Source: a bacterium
GTDB lineage: Bacteria > Desulfobacterota > Desulfocorpusculales > Desulfocorpusculum
Assembly: GCA_037481695.1 (NCBI GenBank)
Contig: JBBFLE010000016.1
Span: forward strand, 21,217 to 85,216
Direction: 5' to 3'
Length of the DNA stretch: 64,000 nucleotides
Notes under the pieces: model-generated
Databases searched by the model: none
Told to the model about the DNA's origin: nothing
The model's input: only the letters and a program-made list of their open reading frames with translations
Program-made: the position numbers and the translations under genes
In this document: piece by piece, positions 22,169 to 32,138 of the stretch
How positions within the stretch are numbered: position 1 is the first letter of the stretch
How the letters are laid out: every line of letters starts with the position of its first letter

Positions 22169-23347
22169 TCATCTTTGCACTTCCACCTCCCTACCCCCCT
22201 TCTCTGCCGACACATAGGCTCCATAGAGCACGGCCACAGTGTCGGCTGCCAGGGTGGGACCAGACTTGGGCTCTTTGCCTGTGGCTATGGCTTCCATGAA
22301 GTCCTGGATCTCCTGGGGATATCCGAACATAAAGCTCTCGTCAGGAGCCGGAAGAGACCAACCCTGTTTGGTGCCGATCTTCTCGACTATATACACATCT
22401 GCCAGTTGCTCCTCTTTGGGATTATAGAGTTCCATGGCGTTATTGGGGCTCAGGTTGCACCTGGTTCTGTGATTGTTAGCAAATATCTCCAGGAAGTTGT
22501 AAACTCCGCCCATCACTATCTCCGATGCGAAGACATCGGCCACCATGTCATCCTCAAAGACCACGTGGATCTGGCAGTAGTCCTCTATGTCGTTGTAATC
22601 TGTTCTCAGGAATCCTCTATCCTGGTACATCTGATTCCTGGTTATCTCATGAGTCCTTGCACTGACGGACTTGGGCCTAATGGACCTCCCGTAAAGGGTC
22701 ATGCCCTCGACCTGTTTGAGATAGAGAATGGCCGAAAGTGGATGACAGCTCTTGCCTACCACAGAGCCGCCCCCAGAGAGCCGCCATATGCCGTATGCAG
22801 GGGATGTGCTCCCTGAGTGAGACTGCCCCCCCATGGCCCAAAGGATCTGACCTCGGCTCTTGGATATGATCTCAGCCTCTTTCTGGACAGCAGGCGCGTA
22901 TACCCAGTTCTCGGCGTAGCATAGTTTCTTGCCGCTTTTCTCCCAAGACGCAATGATCCTCCTGGAGCTGGCCAAAGCCTCCTGGAGCATCTCTTCCTTG
23001 GGGAAAGAGTTGCCTCGAAAGGAGTCATCTCCGGGAGGCCCATAGTAACCCGTGAAGGGCTTCTCAACTATGACGTGTTTTCCAGCCTCCAGGGCCGCGA
23101 TGCTCACCGGCTCGTGGGCATAACCTGGGGTGCAGTTGTCTATCACATCCACCCTCTCCAGCATCTCTTCAAGGGACTCAAAAGCCCTTATACCCCTTTG
23201 GGAAGCGAATTGCTCCCTTTTGGCCGGCGTCAAGGACGTTACCCCAACTACCTCTACACCGACCCCCGTTACCCTTTGGTATGCTTCATAGTGAAAGGCT
23301 GCGGCGTAGCCCGCCCCAACAATTCCAACACGGATCTTCTCCGACAT
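22169..23347 (-). CDS. Gfo/Idh/MocA family oxidoreductase
   Basis: 392 aa from the ATG at 23347, which has the strong site AGGAGGTGATT; an upstream in-frame ATG (23377) is not needed. N-terminal Rossmann fold (IRVGIVGAGYAAAFHYEAYQRV), the catalytic-lysine motif EAGKHVIVEKPFTG, then the alpha/beta C-terminal domain. NAD(P)-dependent oxidation of a sugar, inositol or sugar acid is the usual role. It is the last gene of the hexuronate cluster, about 240 bp downstream of the UxuB-type gene, and may act on a related polyol or sugar acid. Confidence 0.92.
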   Translation of the reverse strand: MSEKIRVGIVGAGYAAAFHYEAYQRVTGVGVEVVGVTSLTPAKREQFASQRGIRAFESLEEMLERVDVIDNCTPGYAHEPVSIAALEAGKHVIVEKPFTGYYGPPGDDSFRGNSFPKEEMLQEALASSRRIIASWEKSGKKLCYAENWVYAPAVQKEAEIISKSRGQILWAMGGQSHSGSTSPAYGIWRLSGGGSVVGKSCHPLSAILYLKQVEGMTLYGRSIRPKSVSARTHEITRNQMYQDRGFLRTDYNDIEDYCQIHVVFEDDMVADVFASEIVMGGVYNFLEIFANNHRTRCNLSPNNAMELYNPKEEQLADVYIVEKIGTKQGWSLPAPDESFMFGYPQEIQDFMEAIATGKEPKSGPTLAADTVAVLYGAYVSAEKGGREVEVQR

Positions 23348-23589
23348 ACTAATCACCTCCTCATGCCCTTTGCCCATTGCTCCATCTAGGATTATCCTCC
23401 AGACCGGTGATGTGGAAGGCTACACCCCCAACCTCCCAGGACATACTGCCATTCCTCAGTTTGAAAACTAGGCCAGACCAAAAAGGGAGAATCAGGGTAT
23501 GCCTGAGCATGAATCAAATTGTCCTGGGATGTCCGAAAGTTAACCATATTATGAACTCCCTGTGAGCAACAGGAGCTATTGCCGATCTC

Positions 23590-24423
23590 TCACACCCCAC
23601 TGAAGGCGGAAAATCCCCCATCCACTGGGATCACGGCGCCCGTCACGAACTTGGAAAGAGGAGACAGGAGCCAAAGCACAGCCCCTACCAGGTCCTCAGG
23701 CTCGCCGAATCTACCCATAGGAGTGTGTGCTATTATGGATTTTCCCCTTGGGGTTAGATCCCCAGTAGCCTCATCATAGAGCAGGTAATGATTCTGCGTT
23801 GTGTGAAAAAAACCTGGGGCTACGGCATTGACCCTGATCCCAGCTGAATACTCCTTAGCCATGTGCACCGCCAGCCACTGGGTGAAGTTGGCCACTGCCG
23901 CCTTGGCAGCGCTGTAAGCTACTGTGCGGGTCAGCGGCCTGTAACCTGCCATGGAGGCCACGTTGATTATGACCCCCAAGCTGGCCTGGGCCATTAGAGA
24001 TCCGAAGACCTGGCATGGGAAGACCGTCCCCAGGAGATTGAGTTCAATTGCGTAGCGCAGGGCATCCTCGGGAAGGTCGAAGAACCTTCTATCTACGGAC
24101 GTAGTAGCCTCTGGGACGTTGCCTCCAGCAAAGTTCAGCAACCCATATACCTCTCCGAACTTCTCCTGGATCCTATTCCTGGCATTGAAAAGCTTTTCCC
24201 TTTCGAGTACGTCTGCCTCCAGCACCACCCCCCTTCCAGGAAGGTCGCCAAGGCTCTCCATAAAAGATGAAAGCTTGGAGGGACTTCGGGCCAAGATGAC
24301 AACATTGGCTCCTTCCCTCACCAGTGCCAGGCAAACAACCTTCCCCAACATCCCACCGCCTCCTGGCACCACGATGGTCTTGCCCTGAAGGTCCCAAATG
24401 TTGGAAGCATATGCGTTGTGCAT
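23590..24423 (-). CDS. SDR oxidoreductase, UxuB-type D-mannonate oxidoreductase
   Basis: 277 aa short-chain dehydrogenase. NAD-binding GGGGMLGKVVCLALVREG, catalytic YSAAKAA with the upstream serine in NVASMAGY. The C-terminal stretch HTTQNHYLLYDEATGDLTPRGKSIIAHTPMGRFGEPEDLVGAVLWLL is characteristic of the SDR-type fructuronate reductase (Bacillus UxuB/YjmF). It would reduce D-fructuronate, the UxaC product, to D-mannonate. Encoded 41 bp downstream of the FGGY kinase gene. Confidence 0.82.
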   Translation of the reverse strand: MHNAYASNIWDLQGKTIVVPGGGGMLGKVVCLALVREGANVVILARSPSKLSSFMESLGDLPGRGVVLEADVLEREKLFNARNRIQEKFGEVYGLLNFAGGNVPEATTSVDRRFFDLPEDALRYAIELNLLGTVFPCQVFGSLMAQASLGVIINVASMAGYRPLTRTVAYSAAKAAVANFTQWLAVHMAKEYSAGIRVNAVAPGFFHTTQNHYLLYDEATGDLTPRGKSIIAHTPMGRFGEPEDLVGAVLWLLSPLSKFVTGAVIPVDGGFSAFSGV

Positions 24424-24464
24424 CTTCCCTCTCCGATTCTCTCATTCTTGCCAGCTCATGGAGC

Positions 24465-25985
24465 CTAACGCGCCATTTCCTCCAAGACCGGACAAAGGCA
24501 TTCGTAGGCCTTCTCGTACATGGAGAAGAGCCTATCATACAGGGCTCGGTTCACCGCATTGGGATAAACCTCCTCTGCCTGGCTCACGAGATCGCCCATC
24601 TTTTCTAGCTCCATCTCTGCGCTCATGCTCCTGATAGCCCAGAGAGCAGCTCCAAGCACAGATGTCTCTCCCCATCTCGGAACCCTAAGTGGGATCCCGA
24701 GGATATCCGCCATCACCTGGAGCCAGAAGCGGGATTTAGTAAAGCCTCCGGAGGCCATTGCTTCCTCCACCCCAATACCCAGTTCTGATAGTACCTGCTT
24801 TATGCTTCTGAACCTGTAGCCTATGCCCTCAATGAGGGCTCTGCTGAGCTGAGAAAGACCGTGCTCCAGGGTCAAACCCAGGAAGACCGCCCTGGCATTG
24901 GGATTGAAATAAGGACTTCTTTCCCCTGCAAAAAAGGGAAGACAGAGAACACCACCTGCCCCTGGCTCGGCCTTCTGTGCCATCTCCAGGATCTCATCGA
25001 AACCCAGGAGATCCTTTTCCCTTCTCAACATGAGGACCTCGTTCAAGCAGTCCCTGAGCCAGGAAAGAGCCACTCCTCCATTGTTTATGGCCCCTCCCAC
25101 AAGCCAGTGTCCCTGGTCAATGGCATAGCACCAGGTGCGGGCCTTGGCGTCTAAGATGGGCACCGCAGAGATGATCCTGAGGGCTCCGCTTGTGCCCACC
25201 ATGCAAGTGGCCTGACTGGGTCTGGTCGCCCCTGCTCCCAAGCTGGAGTTAACGGCATCCGAGGAGCCAAGGATAACAGGCACCTCTCTCGGAAGTCCCA
25301 GCTCGCCACCAGCCTCCCCATGAAGCCCACCCAAAACAGATCTCGGACTTGCTGGCTCGGACAACATCTCTTCTCGAATCCCTGACAGTTCCAGACATAC
25401 GGGACTCCAAATCAAAGACCGAACCCCCATGAGCCCTGAACCGGAGGCTACCGAATAATCCACCCGGAACTCCCCGGTTAGTTTCCAGAGCACATACTCT
25501 TTTGCTGAGATCAAACGCCTGGTCCTGGAGAAAGTCTCCGGTCTCTCTTCTCTTAGCCACATGATCTTGTAAAGGGGATACATGGGATGCACCGGGCAGC
25601 CCGTCTCTTGGTAGAGCTGGATGGCAAGGGAGCTATTCTTGATTCTGGCCGCCTGGTGTGAGGCCCTTCCATCAGCCCAGGTCAGGAGACCCGTGAGCGG
25701 TTTGCCCCTCTTGTCCAGCGCTACAAGACTATGGAGGGCTCCTCCCAGGCTGATAGCCCGACAATCTCCAGGGCTTTGGGAGGACTTTTCCAAGGCGCTC
25801 TTGGCAGAGTCAATGGCAGCCTGCAACAGGGAATCGGGATCCTGCTCCTGCCATCGCCTTCCAACATCCAGGGCAGGATACTCCGAGAGGGCAAAACCCA
25901 ATAATTCGAACTCCTCGCTCACGACCAAGCTCTTGCAACTCCCTGTTCCCAGATCTATGCCCAGGTACCAGCCCCTTGCCATCAC
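24465..25985 (-). CDS. FGGY-family carbohydrate kinase
   Basis: 506 aa, full FGGY length. N-terminal phosphate loop WYLGIDLGTGSCKSLVVSEEFELLG, the substrate segment LGGALHSLVALD, second phosphate loop CMVGTSGALRII and the C-terminal GGFTKSRFWLQVMADILGIPLRVP. It phosphorylates a sugar or sugar acid; the gluconate/xylulose branch seems closest by eye. Starts inside the dehydrogenase stop (ATGA overlap). In this pathway a 2-keto-3-deoxygluconate kinase is needed before KDPG aldolase, but that enzyme is normally of the PfkB family, so this may instead act on another sugar acid. Confidence 0.9.
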   Translation of the reverse strand: MMARGWYLGIDLGTGSCKSLVVSEEFELLGFALSEYPALDVGRRWQEQDPDSLLQAAIDSAKSALEKSSQSPGDCRAISLGGALHSLVALDKRGKPLTGLLTWADGRASHQAARIKNSSLAIQLYQETGCPVHPMYPLYKIMWLREERPETFSRTRRLISAKEYVLWKLTGEFRVDYSVASGSGLMGVRSLIWSPVCLELSGIREEMLSEPASPRSVLGGLHGEAGGELGLPREVPVILGSSDAVNSSLGAGATRPSQATCMVGTSGALRIISAVPILDAKARTWCYAIDQGHWLVGGAINNGGVALSWLRDCLNEVLMLRREKDLLGFDEILEMAQKAEPGAGGVLCLPFFAGERSPYFNPNARAVFLGLTLEHGLSQLSRALIEGIGYRFRSIKQVLSELGIGVEEAMASGGFTKSRFWLQVMADILGIPLRVPRWGETSVLGAALWAIRSMSAEMELEKMGDLVSQAEEVYPNAVNRALYDRLFSMYEKAYECLCPVLEEMAR

Positions 25986-27010
25986 CCACCCTCCTGAGAT
26001 CTCCGAAGAGAATAAACCTCAGGGTTGACTACATGCTCGGGCATCCCTCCTCTGAGCACAGCCAGGCAGGCCTCCACAGACATCCACCCCATGGCGCTTG
26101 TGGCTTCATCCGTGTGGGCCCCCATGTGAGGTGTAAGGAGAACCTGGGGCATCTTGATCAGTGGGTTGGACTCATGGGGTGGCTCCAGACTCAGGCAGTC
26201 CAAACCAGCTCCAGCCAGGTGTCCGGTTTCTAGAGCCTGTATCAAAGCTTCCTCGTCCACTAGCTCCCCCCTGGCTGTGTTTACAAGAAAAGCCCCCTTC
26301 TTCATCCTGGCCAGGAAATCCCGGTTCACCATCTTTCTCGTGGAAGCCATCAAGGGAAGATGCAGGGAGACCACGTGGCTCCTCTCCAGTAGTTTCTCCA
26401 GGGGCAAGAGCTCGGCTCCCACTTCCCTGGCATCCGCCTCTTTCAAAGCCGGGTCGTGGGCCACCACTTTACAGCCAAAACCCCTCAACCTTATGGCAAC
26501 CTCCCTCCCTATCCTTCCCAAACCCACGATCCCCACGGTCTTTCCCCTAAGGCCCATCCCAGAAAGCCTTGGCCAAAGACCCCTTCTGGTTGAATCCACT
26601 GCTTCCAGGAGCCTTCTGGCCAAAGCTATGATCAGCCCCACTGTAAGCTCCGCCACCGCAGCGGAGTTGGCACCCGGAGTGTTGCTTACTACTATGCCCC
26701 TGCGTGTAGCCTCCTGGACATCAATGTTGTCCAGCCCCACGCCGTACCTGGCTATGACCTTGAGCTTTGGGGCTGCTTGGATCACAGAAGAATCTATCTC
26801 ATCCAGTCCTGCTATGAAGCCATCCACATCCCTGACCAGAGGTATGAGCTCCGGGGCCCTCAGGGCACGTGGCAGGGTGTTATAGATTACTTGGCCCACC
26901 GCCTCTTCTAGCTCCAGCCTGAGTTCCCTTGCATGTACGCCGAAGGTAGTGGGGGTTACCAACACCTTGCACTTCTTGAGATCAACCACCTCGGGCCTCT
27001 CATCTGTCAT
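25982..27010 (-). CDS. D-isomer-specific 2-hydroxyacid dehydrogenase
   Basis: 342 aa. NAD-binding domain with TVGIVGLGRIGREVAIRLRGFGCKVVAHDP (near residue 160), the catalytic arginine in VNTARGELVDEEAL, the glutamate in the following loop and the histidine in LTPHMGAHTDEA; early VIARYGVGLDNIDVQEATRRGI is phosphoglycerate-dehydrogenase-like. It lacks the ACT domain of SerA. Coupled on both sides (1-bp overlap with uxaC, 4-bp with the kinase). Likely oxidises or reduces a 2-hydroxy acid such as glycerate, glyoxylate or a sugar acid. Confidence 0.92.
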   Translation of the reverse strand: MTDERPEVVDLKKCKVLVTPTTFGVHARELRLELEEAVGQVIYNTLPRALRAPELIPLVRDVDGFIAGLDEIDSSVIQAAPKLKVIARYGVGLDNIDVQEATRRGIVVSNTPGANSAAVAELTVGLIIALARRLLEAVDSTRRGLWPRLSGMGLRGKTVGIVGLGRIGREVAIRLRGFGCKVVAHDPALKEADAREVGAELLPLEKLLERSHVVSLHLPLMASTRKMVNRDFLARMKKGAFLVNTARGELVDEEALIQALETGHLAGAGLDCLSLEPPHESNPLIKMPQVLLTPHMGAHTDEATSAMGWMSVEACLAVLRGGMPEHVVNPEVYSLRRSQEGG

Positions 27011-28425
27011 TACTGCACCTGAATCCCAAAATAGCCTAGCCCGTTTCTCCAGCAGATATCCTGGACCATCTTGCCCAGCAGATCTAGCTCAGGCGGAAGT
27101 TCTCCCCTTTGCACCTGCTCCCCCAAAAATCTACACAGAAGCCTCCTGAAGTACTCATGCCTGGGGAAAGAGAGAAAGCTCCTTGAATCAGTGACCATCC
27201 CCACAAAGAGACTTAGGAGCCCTATGCTTGACAAGGCTCTTAGCTGGCTCAGTATTCCGAAACTCTGGTCATTGAACCACCATGCAGGCCCCAACTGGAT
27301 CTTCCCCGGAATGCCTCCCCCCTGAAAGCACCCAAGGAGTGATGCCACACTATCGTGATCCTTTGGGTTTATGACGTACAGGATGGTTTTAGCCAGCCTT
27401 CCTTCCTGCTCCAAGGCATCCAGGAATCCGGCCAAACCTCTGGCCAGTGGCTCATCTCCCATGGCGTCATAGCCTGTGTCCGGACCAAGAGACCTCCACG
27501 CCTCGAAGTTCACGTTGCGCAGGGCGCCCAGATGAAACTGCTGGACCCATCCCCTCTCCCAGTTCATCCTAGCCAGGTCCAAAAGAAGGGCAGTTCTGTA
27601 AGCCCGGATCTCTCGCTGCATTGGCCGCTGGCCTGTCAGGGCCTTCTTCAAGGCCCTGTTGGCATCTTCCTGGTCAAAGGGCTCAAAGCAAAGCCTCTCC
27701 AAACCATGGTCCGAGGCCCTGCATCCCACCGAGTGAAAGGCCTCGTGTCTTTTTCTGAGAGCCATCACCAAAGAATCGTAATCTTTTATATCTACTCGGG
27801 ACATCTCCTGGAGCTTTTCAAGCCAAGGAAGAAACGTCTCTGGAGCCTCAACTCCCATGGCCCTGTCGGGCCTGAAGCAAGGCAACACCTTCACCGCAAA
27901 ATCCGGTTCCTCCTGGAGGGAAACATGGGAAGAGAGCCCAGCGGCTGGATCATCAGTGGTAAAAAGCACCTTCACATTCATTTTTTTTAGAAGGTTCCTT
28001 GCCCCGAATGGTTCTGTACGAAGCATGTGGGAACAGTGATCATATATCTCCTTTGCGTTCTCAGGGCAAAGGAGTCTGTCGGATATTCCAAAGTACCGCT
28101 TCAGTTCCAGATGCGTCCACAAGAAAAGAGGGTTGCCCACTGTCTTGGGCACGGTTGCTGCCCAGGCCTGGAATTTTTCCTCATCCGTGCCATTGCCGGT
28201 GATGAGGTTCTCATCCACGCCGCAGGCCCTCATGGCCCTCCATTTATAGTGGTCACCCTCCAACCAAATGCGGGTCATATTTTGAAATCTGCGGTCAGAG
28301 CAGATCTCTGCCACAGGAAGATGGCTGTGAAAATCGAAAATGGGCATGTGCTCTGCGAATTCGTGATATAGGGTCTTGGCCGCCTTGGTGCTAAGCATGA
28401 AGTCCTGGGAAAGAAATCTTGTCAT
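27010..28425 (-). CDS. uxaC: glucuronate isomerase
   Basis: 471 aa, expected length. Interconverts glucuronate/fructuronate and galacturonate/tagaturonate. The N-terminus has the metal-site FDFHSHLPVAEICSDRRFQNMTRIWLEGDHYKWRAMRACGVDE; the C-terminus has FVGMVTDSRSFLSFPRHEYFRRLLC, both hallmarks of UxaC. Its ATG overlaps the larA-like stop by 4 bp. It fixes the cluster as hexuronate catabolism and is the most diagnostic enzyme in it. Confidence 0.96.
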   Translation of the reverse strand: MTRFLSQDFMLSTKAAKTLYHEFAEHMPIFDFHSHLPVAEICSDRRFQNMTRIWLEGDHYKWRAMRACGVDENLITGNGTDEEKFQAWAATVPKTVGNPLFLWTHLELKRYFGISDRLLCPENAKEIYDHCSHMLRTEPFGARNLLKKMNVKVLFTTDDPAAGLSSHVSLQEEPDFAVKVLPCFRPDRAMGVEAPETFLPWLEKLQEMSRVDIKDYDSLVMALRKRHEAFHSVGCRASDHGLERLCFEPFDQEDANRALKKALTGQRPMQREIRAYRTALLLDLARMNWERGWVQQFHLGALRNVNFEAWRSLGPDTGYDAMGDEPLARGLAGFLDALEQEGRLAKTILYVINPKDHDSVASLLGCFQGGGIPGKIQLGPAWWFNDQSFGILSQLRALSSIGLLSLFVGMVTDSRSFLSFPRHEYFRRLLCRFLGEQVQRGELPPELDLLGKMVQDICWRNGLGYFGIQVQ

Positions 28426-29690
28426 GAGTCTTTGACCTCCTGGGATTGCCTCAGTCTGTGCAGAATCTCCCCTGCCCTCTTCACTAGAAGGATCCCTTCC
28501 TCTTCCCTTCCCTCATACTCTTGGGGTCTGAGGCTTCTGTGATCCATGTAGCCCAGGTTGATCTTTCGGCAGAGCTCTTCGGGAATTCCCGTGGCCAGCA
28601 CCACATTGACATCCGGAATCTCCATGCCCTGGCGGTAAGTTCCAGTTCCCTTCACATGGGTCAGGTGAGCCAGGACGCCTCTGGGCACATGCTTGAACCT
28701 GTCCATCTGGACCAGAAAGTAATCCCTCACGTGATAACCTATGTCTTGTATGTATTTGCCCCAGGTCCTGGAGACCTCCCGCACATGGGGTCCGTAGATT
28801 ATGAGGGTCCCGCCTGGGGCAACCACCTGCTCCAGTTTGTACATGACCTTGCCGGCGGTCCAAAGCTCGTCATAAAGCTCAGCAGCACATCCCAGAACCA
28901 GATGGTAGGTTCTTTCTTTGAGCACTATGTGGAGCTGGGAGGAAAGATCTGCGGCCCTGCTCCAGCTCTCCTTCAGATCCCCTACAAAAAGGCCACAGAG
29001 ACTCTCATCCTGTCTCACCACCATGGCTGCGCACAGCACCGGAACCGGCACCAAGGCTGCGGCCTTATGAATGAGCTCTCTGACCGGAGTTTCCTTGACT
29101 CCAATGATCTTCCTACATGTTATAACGGCTCCTAGCCAGTGAAAAAAATGGAGGAACTCCCCACCGGATATTCCGGGGAAAAGGTACTTGGCCCCCCCAG
29201 AGAAGCCTACCACCTCGTGAGGGAATACCGGTCCCACCACCAGGATCAGGTCATAATCCAAGACAGCCCGATTGATTTTCACCTCCACTTCCTCTGCCAG
29301 GAGTCCCTCCGAGATGCTTTCCACCTCTTCCCTGGATATGGAGCCAAGGCTGCAAAGAGTTTCAGGCTTGTCCCACCTGTGATCCAGAAAAGCAGTACCA
29401 GGCCAGATATCTCCAGTATGTTGAATCCCGTACAGAGCCACTATCTTGTCTTTTCCCAAAGGTGGATGGGTACCCAATGCCACCATGAAGTCCATTTGCT
29501 TGCAATTGCTTCCCACCACCTCTTGCAAGGCCCTAACCATCATAGGGAGGGGGCATGTCCTGGTGGCATCAGGGGTAAGCACTAAAACCTTTTTACCCTG
29601 ATAAGTCTCCCTGGGGATTCCCCTCATCAGGATCTCCCTGACGTTTTCCAGACCCATGTTTTTTTTTGGTGACCCTTCGCCTGTGACCAT
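28422..29690 (-). CDS. LarA-family nickel-dependent racemase/epimerase (DUF2088)
   Basis: 422 aa. Pattern of LarA: KVLVLTPDATRTCPLPMMVRALQEV, VALGTHPPLGKDKIVALYG, VGFSGGAKYLFPGISGGEFLHFFHWLG (the nickel-pincer-binding region) and a C-terminal part with VAPGGTLIIYGPHV. LarA proper racemises lactate with a nickel-pincer nucleotide made by LarB/C/E, which are absent here. Relatives act on other 2-hydroxy acids and sugar acids, so with uxaC directly downstream this is more likely a sugar-acid epimerase than a lactate racemase (inference). Confidence 0.85.
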   Translation of the reverse strand: MVTGEGSPKKNMGLENVREILMRGIPRETYQGKKVLVLTPDATRTCPLPMMVRALQEVVGSNCKQMDFMVALGTHPPLGKDKIVALYGIQHTGDIWPGTAFLDHRWDKPETLCSLGSISREEVESISEGLLAEEVEVKINRAVLDYDLILVVGPVFPHEVVGFSGGAKYLFPGISGGEFLHFFHWLGAVITCRKIIGVKETPVRELIHKAAALVPVPVLCAAMVVRQDESLCGLFVGDLKESWSRAADLSSQLHIVLKERTYHLVLGCAAELYDELWTAGKVMYKLEQVVAPGGTLIIYGPHVREVSRTWGKYIQDIGYHVRDYFLVQMDRFKHVPRGVLAHLTHVKGTGTYRQGMEIPDVNVVLATGIPEELCRKINLGYMDHRSLRPQEYEGREEEGILLVKRAGEILHRLRQSQEVKDS

Positions 29691-29748
29691 TTAACATCCC
29701 CTTTTCTTGTGCCCTTCCCAACCGCTCCATCTTAGCCTGCTGTGCCAT

Positions 29749-30492
29749 TTAGTCCATGAGGGCCCCTCCGTTAACATCTAGAATCTCCCCCGTTATGAAT
29801 GAAGCTTCATCCGAAGCCAAAAACAACACTGCCCTGGCCACATCCTCTGGTTTGCCAAGCCTTCCCAGGGGTATTGAGGCAATGATCTCTTTCCTTCGCT
29901 CCGGCGTCCACTGGGCGCTCATTTCGGTCTCTATGGCATGGGGGGAGACCCCGTTGGCCCTCACCCCATATGGGGCCAGATGCCTGGCCAGGGTCTTGGT
30001 AAGGGCATCCATCCCAGCCTTGGAAGAGGCATATCCTGGAGCAGAGGTTATGTCCCCCATCTTCCCTGCAATGGAAGAAACATTGATTATGACCCCTCGA
30101 GACTGGGCCTTCATGATCCCCACCACTGCCTTGGAACAAAGGAAAGCTCCCTTGAGGTTCACCTCCAACACCTTCTCCCAGTCATCTTCAGTGACTGTCT
30201 CGATGTTGCCACGCCTTATGATTCCGGCATTGTTGACCAAGACATCCAGCCGTCCCCAAATCTCCAAAACCCGGGCCACCATATCTTCTACATCCACACA
30301 TCTTCCCACATCACAAGGTACTGCAATGAGCCTTGGTCCCCCCCCCAGTTGTTCCACGGTCTTTTCCAAAAATGCCCTGTCCAGGTCAGCCAAGGCCACT
30401 TTGGCCCCTTCTGCCAGGAAGCCTTCGGCTATGGCTCTTCCAATACCCCGAGCAGCGCCAGTTACGATTACAACCTTCTCAAGAAATCTCAT
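29749..30492 (-). CDS. SDR family oxidoreductase, FabG-like
   Basis: 247 aa classical short-chain dehydrogenase: TGAARGIGRAIAEGFLAEG (cofactor loop), NNAGI, the catalytic serine in NVSSIAGKMGD, YASSKAG, and the end FLASDEASFITGEILDVNGGALMD. FabG-like proteins inside sugar clusters usually oxidise sugars, sugar acids or lactones rather than fatty-acid intermediates. A GGAGAG site precedes the ATG. Encoded between the TRAP permease and the LarA-like gene. Confidence 0.9.
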   Translation of the reverse strand: MRFLEKVVIVTGAARGIGRAIAEGFLAEGAKVALADLDRAFLEKTVEQLGGGPRLIAVPCDVGRCVDVEDMVARVLEIWGRLDVLVNNAGIIRRGNIETVTEDDWEKVLEVNLKGAFLCSKAVVGIMKAQSRGVIINVSSIAGKMGDITSAPGYASSKAGMDALTKTLARHLAPYGVRANGVSPHAIETEMSAQWTPERRKEIIASIPLGRLGKPEDVARAVLFLASDEASFITGEILDVNGGALMD

Positions 30493-30625
30493 GATGCTCT
30501 CCTTCCATCAGGTTTCGTAAGGGAAGGGTTAACTGACCCTTTGCTGGGCGTCTTTGTTCTTACGCCTTGGGAAGAAGGCAGAATCTCCGCCTTACCAGAA
30601 CCATACTAAATCAAGAACCCGGTCC

Positions 30626-31912
30626 CTACCTTCCAAAGAGCAGCTCTGGCACGTACAGGGAAAGCCCTGGGAACATGACCAGAAGTGCTATTGTAAAGAT
30701 AGTGGCCAAGAAAAAGGAAAGCGACTCCTTGACGTATTCCTGCACAGAGCAATCCAGGATGGTGCAGCCCGCGTACATGGCTGCCCCAACCGGTGGAGTC
30801 ATGTTCCCCAAGGTTATGGCCATTACGAAAACAACACCGAAGTGTACTGGGTCGAACCCCACCTTCTTGGCAATGGGCAGGAAAATGGGAGTCAACATCA
30901 GAATCAGCACGGAGCCATCCACAAACATTCCGGCCACCAGTAAGAATGCCATTATTATGAGAAGCAACACTTGGGGGCTCTGTCCGCTTACGCCCATGAG
31001 CCAAACCGCGATGCTTTCTGGGATTCTCTCCAGAACTATCCCATAGCCGAATATGGCCGAGAGGGCTATTATGAACATGACCCCGCCTATGTCAGAGGTC
31101 GTCATCCTGTCTACCTCTTTGAAAGTTCCGCTCTTGAGTTCCCTGTGTGCCAAAACCCCAACAAAAAGCGCATAAACCACTGCGAAAGAACCTATCTCAG
31201 AAGGGGTGAAGGCTCCTGTCCTCAACCCGAATAGAAGCGCAAAGGGAAACACAAGGGCCCAAAAGCTCTCCCAGGTAGTTCTCAGGACTTCTTTGGGCCT
31301 TGGAAAGCCTTTTCTTCCTGGCTCGAACCCCTTGAGCCTGGCGTCCACGGCCACTGCCACCATGTAAAGAATAGTTAACAGAGCCCCAGGCACTATTCCC
31401 CCGGCAAAAAGCCTTCCTATGGAAACTTGCCCCACTGTACCGTAAAGTATGAAGCCTATGCCCGGTGGAATGATGGGAGTGATGATGGATGTCCAGACAT
31501 TCACTGCCACCGTATAGCCCCTGGAGTAGCCCCTCCTGAGCATCTCAGGACCCAACATCCTGGTCTCCATGGCTGCATCGGCTATGCAGGAACCCGAGAC
31601 TCCACCCATCAGGGTGGAAAGAAGCACGTTCACCTGGGCCAGACTGCCCCTCATATGGCCCACCAGTACATCTGAGAGGTCAAGGAGCCTCCTGGTTATC
31701 CCAGCCCCGTTCATTAGATTCCCGGCCAGGATGAACATGGGAATGGCCAATAGGGCAAAGTTCTGGGTCTGGGAAAGAGAGACTTGAATCGGGATGGTGA
31801 TGGGCAACTCGGGGTGTTGCAAGAAGAATAAGAATCCAGATATGCCGATGGCGAAAGCCACAGGCATTCCCATGGCCAGAAATAGCACAAAGGTGCAAAT
31901 TACTATGAGCAA
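30626..31912 (-). CDS. dctM: TRAP transporter large permease (DctM)
   Basis: 428 aa, about 12 membrane helices. DctM pattern: LFLAMGMPVAFAIGISGFLFFL, ALLAIPMFILAGNLMNGAGITRRLLDLSDVLVGHMRGSLAQVNVLLSTLMGGVSGSCIADAAME and TPIIPPGIGFILYGTVGQVSIGRLFAGGIVPG. Starts at a TTG with AGGAG about 10 nt upstream. With the DctQ and DctP encoded just upstream it makes an ion-driven importer, presumably for hexuronates. Confidence 0.95.
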   Translation of the reverse strand: MLIVICTFVLFLAMGMPVAFAIGISGFLFFLQHPELPITIPIQVSLSQTQNFALLAIPMFILAGNLMNGAGITRRLLDLSDVLVGHMRGSLAQVNVLLSTLMGGVSGSCIADAAMETRMLGPEMLRRGYSRGYTVAVNVWTSIITPIIPPGIGFILYGTVGQVSIGRLFAGGIVPGALLTILYMVAVAVDARLKGFEPGRKGFPRPKEVLRTTWESFWALVFPFALLFGLRTGAFTPSEIGSFAVVYALFVGVLAHRELKSGTFKEVDRMTTSDIGGVMFIIALSAIFGYGIVLERIPESIAVWLMGVSGQSPQVLLLIIMAFLLVAGMFVDGSVLILMLTPIFLPIAKKVGFDPVHFGVVFVMAITLGNMTPPVGAAMYAGCTILDCSVQEYVKESLSFFLATIFTIALLVMFPGLSLYVPELLFGR

Positions 31913-32138
31913 TTCAGTGGTCTCCTGTGTTCAGAATTCCATACCTAACCCCTATTATTTGCCGAGAGCTATGATGTCGCGCTACTCCCCCAAGCCCAGG
32001 TGCATTGAGCTATTCTCAGATGTGAACCATGGCAAGAGTCGAGAGTGAAAATCACAGCGCCCTCAAGCATGAATCAGTTCATCTTAAGAAATCGTTAAAT
32101 TGCCCCCCCCATTATTGGCCACCGCTTAGTAATCCAGG
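31913..32138. other. unusually wide dctQ-dctM gap
   Basis: 226 bp without a gene between the TRAP small and large permease genes, which normally abut or overlap. It includes a C-run around 32102-32110. No terminator or hairpin is evident. Confidence 0.4.
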
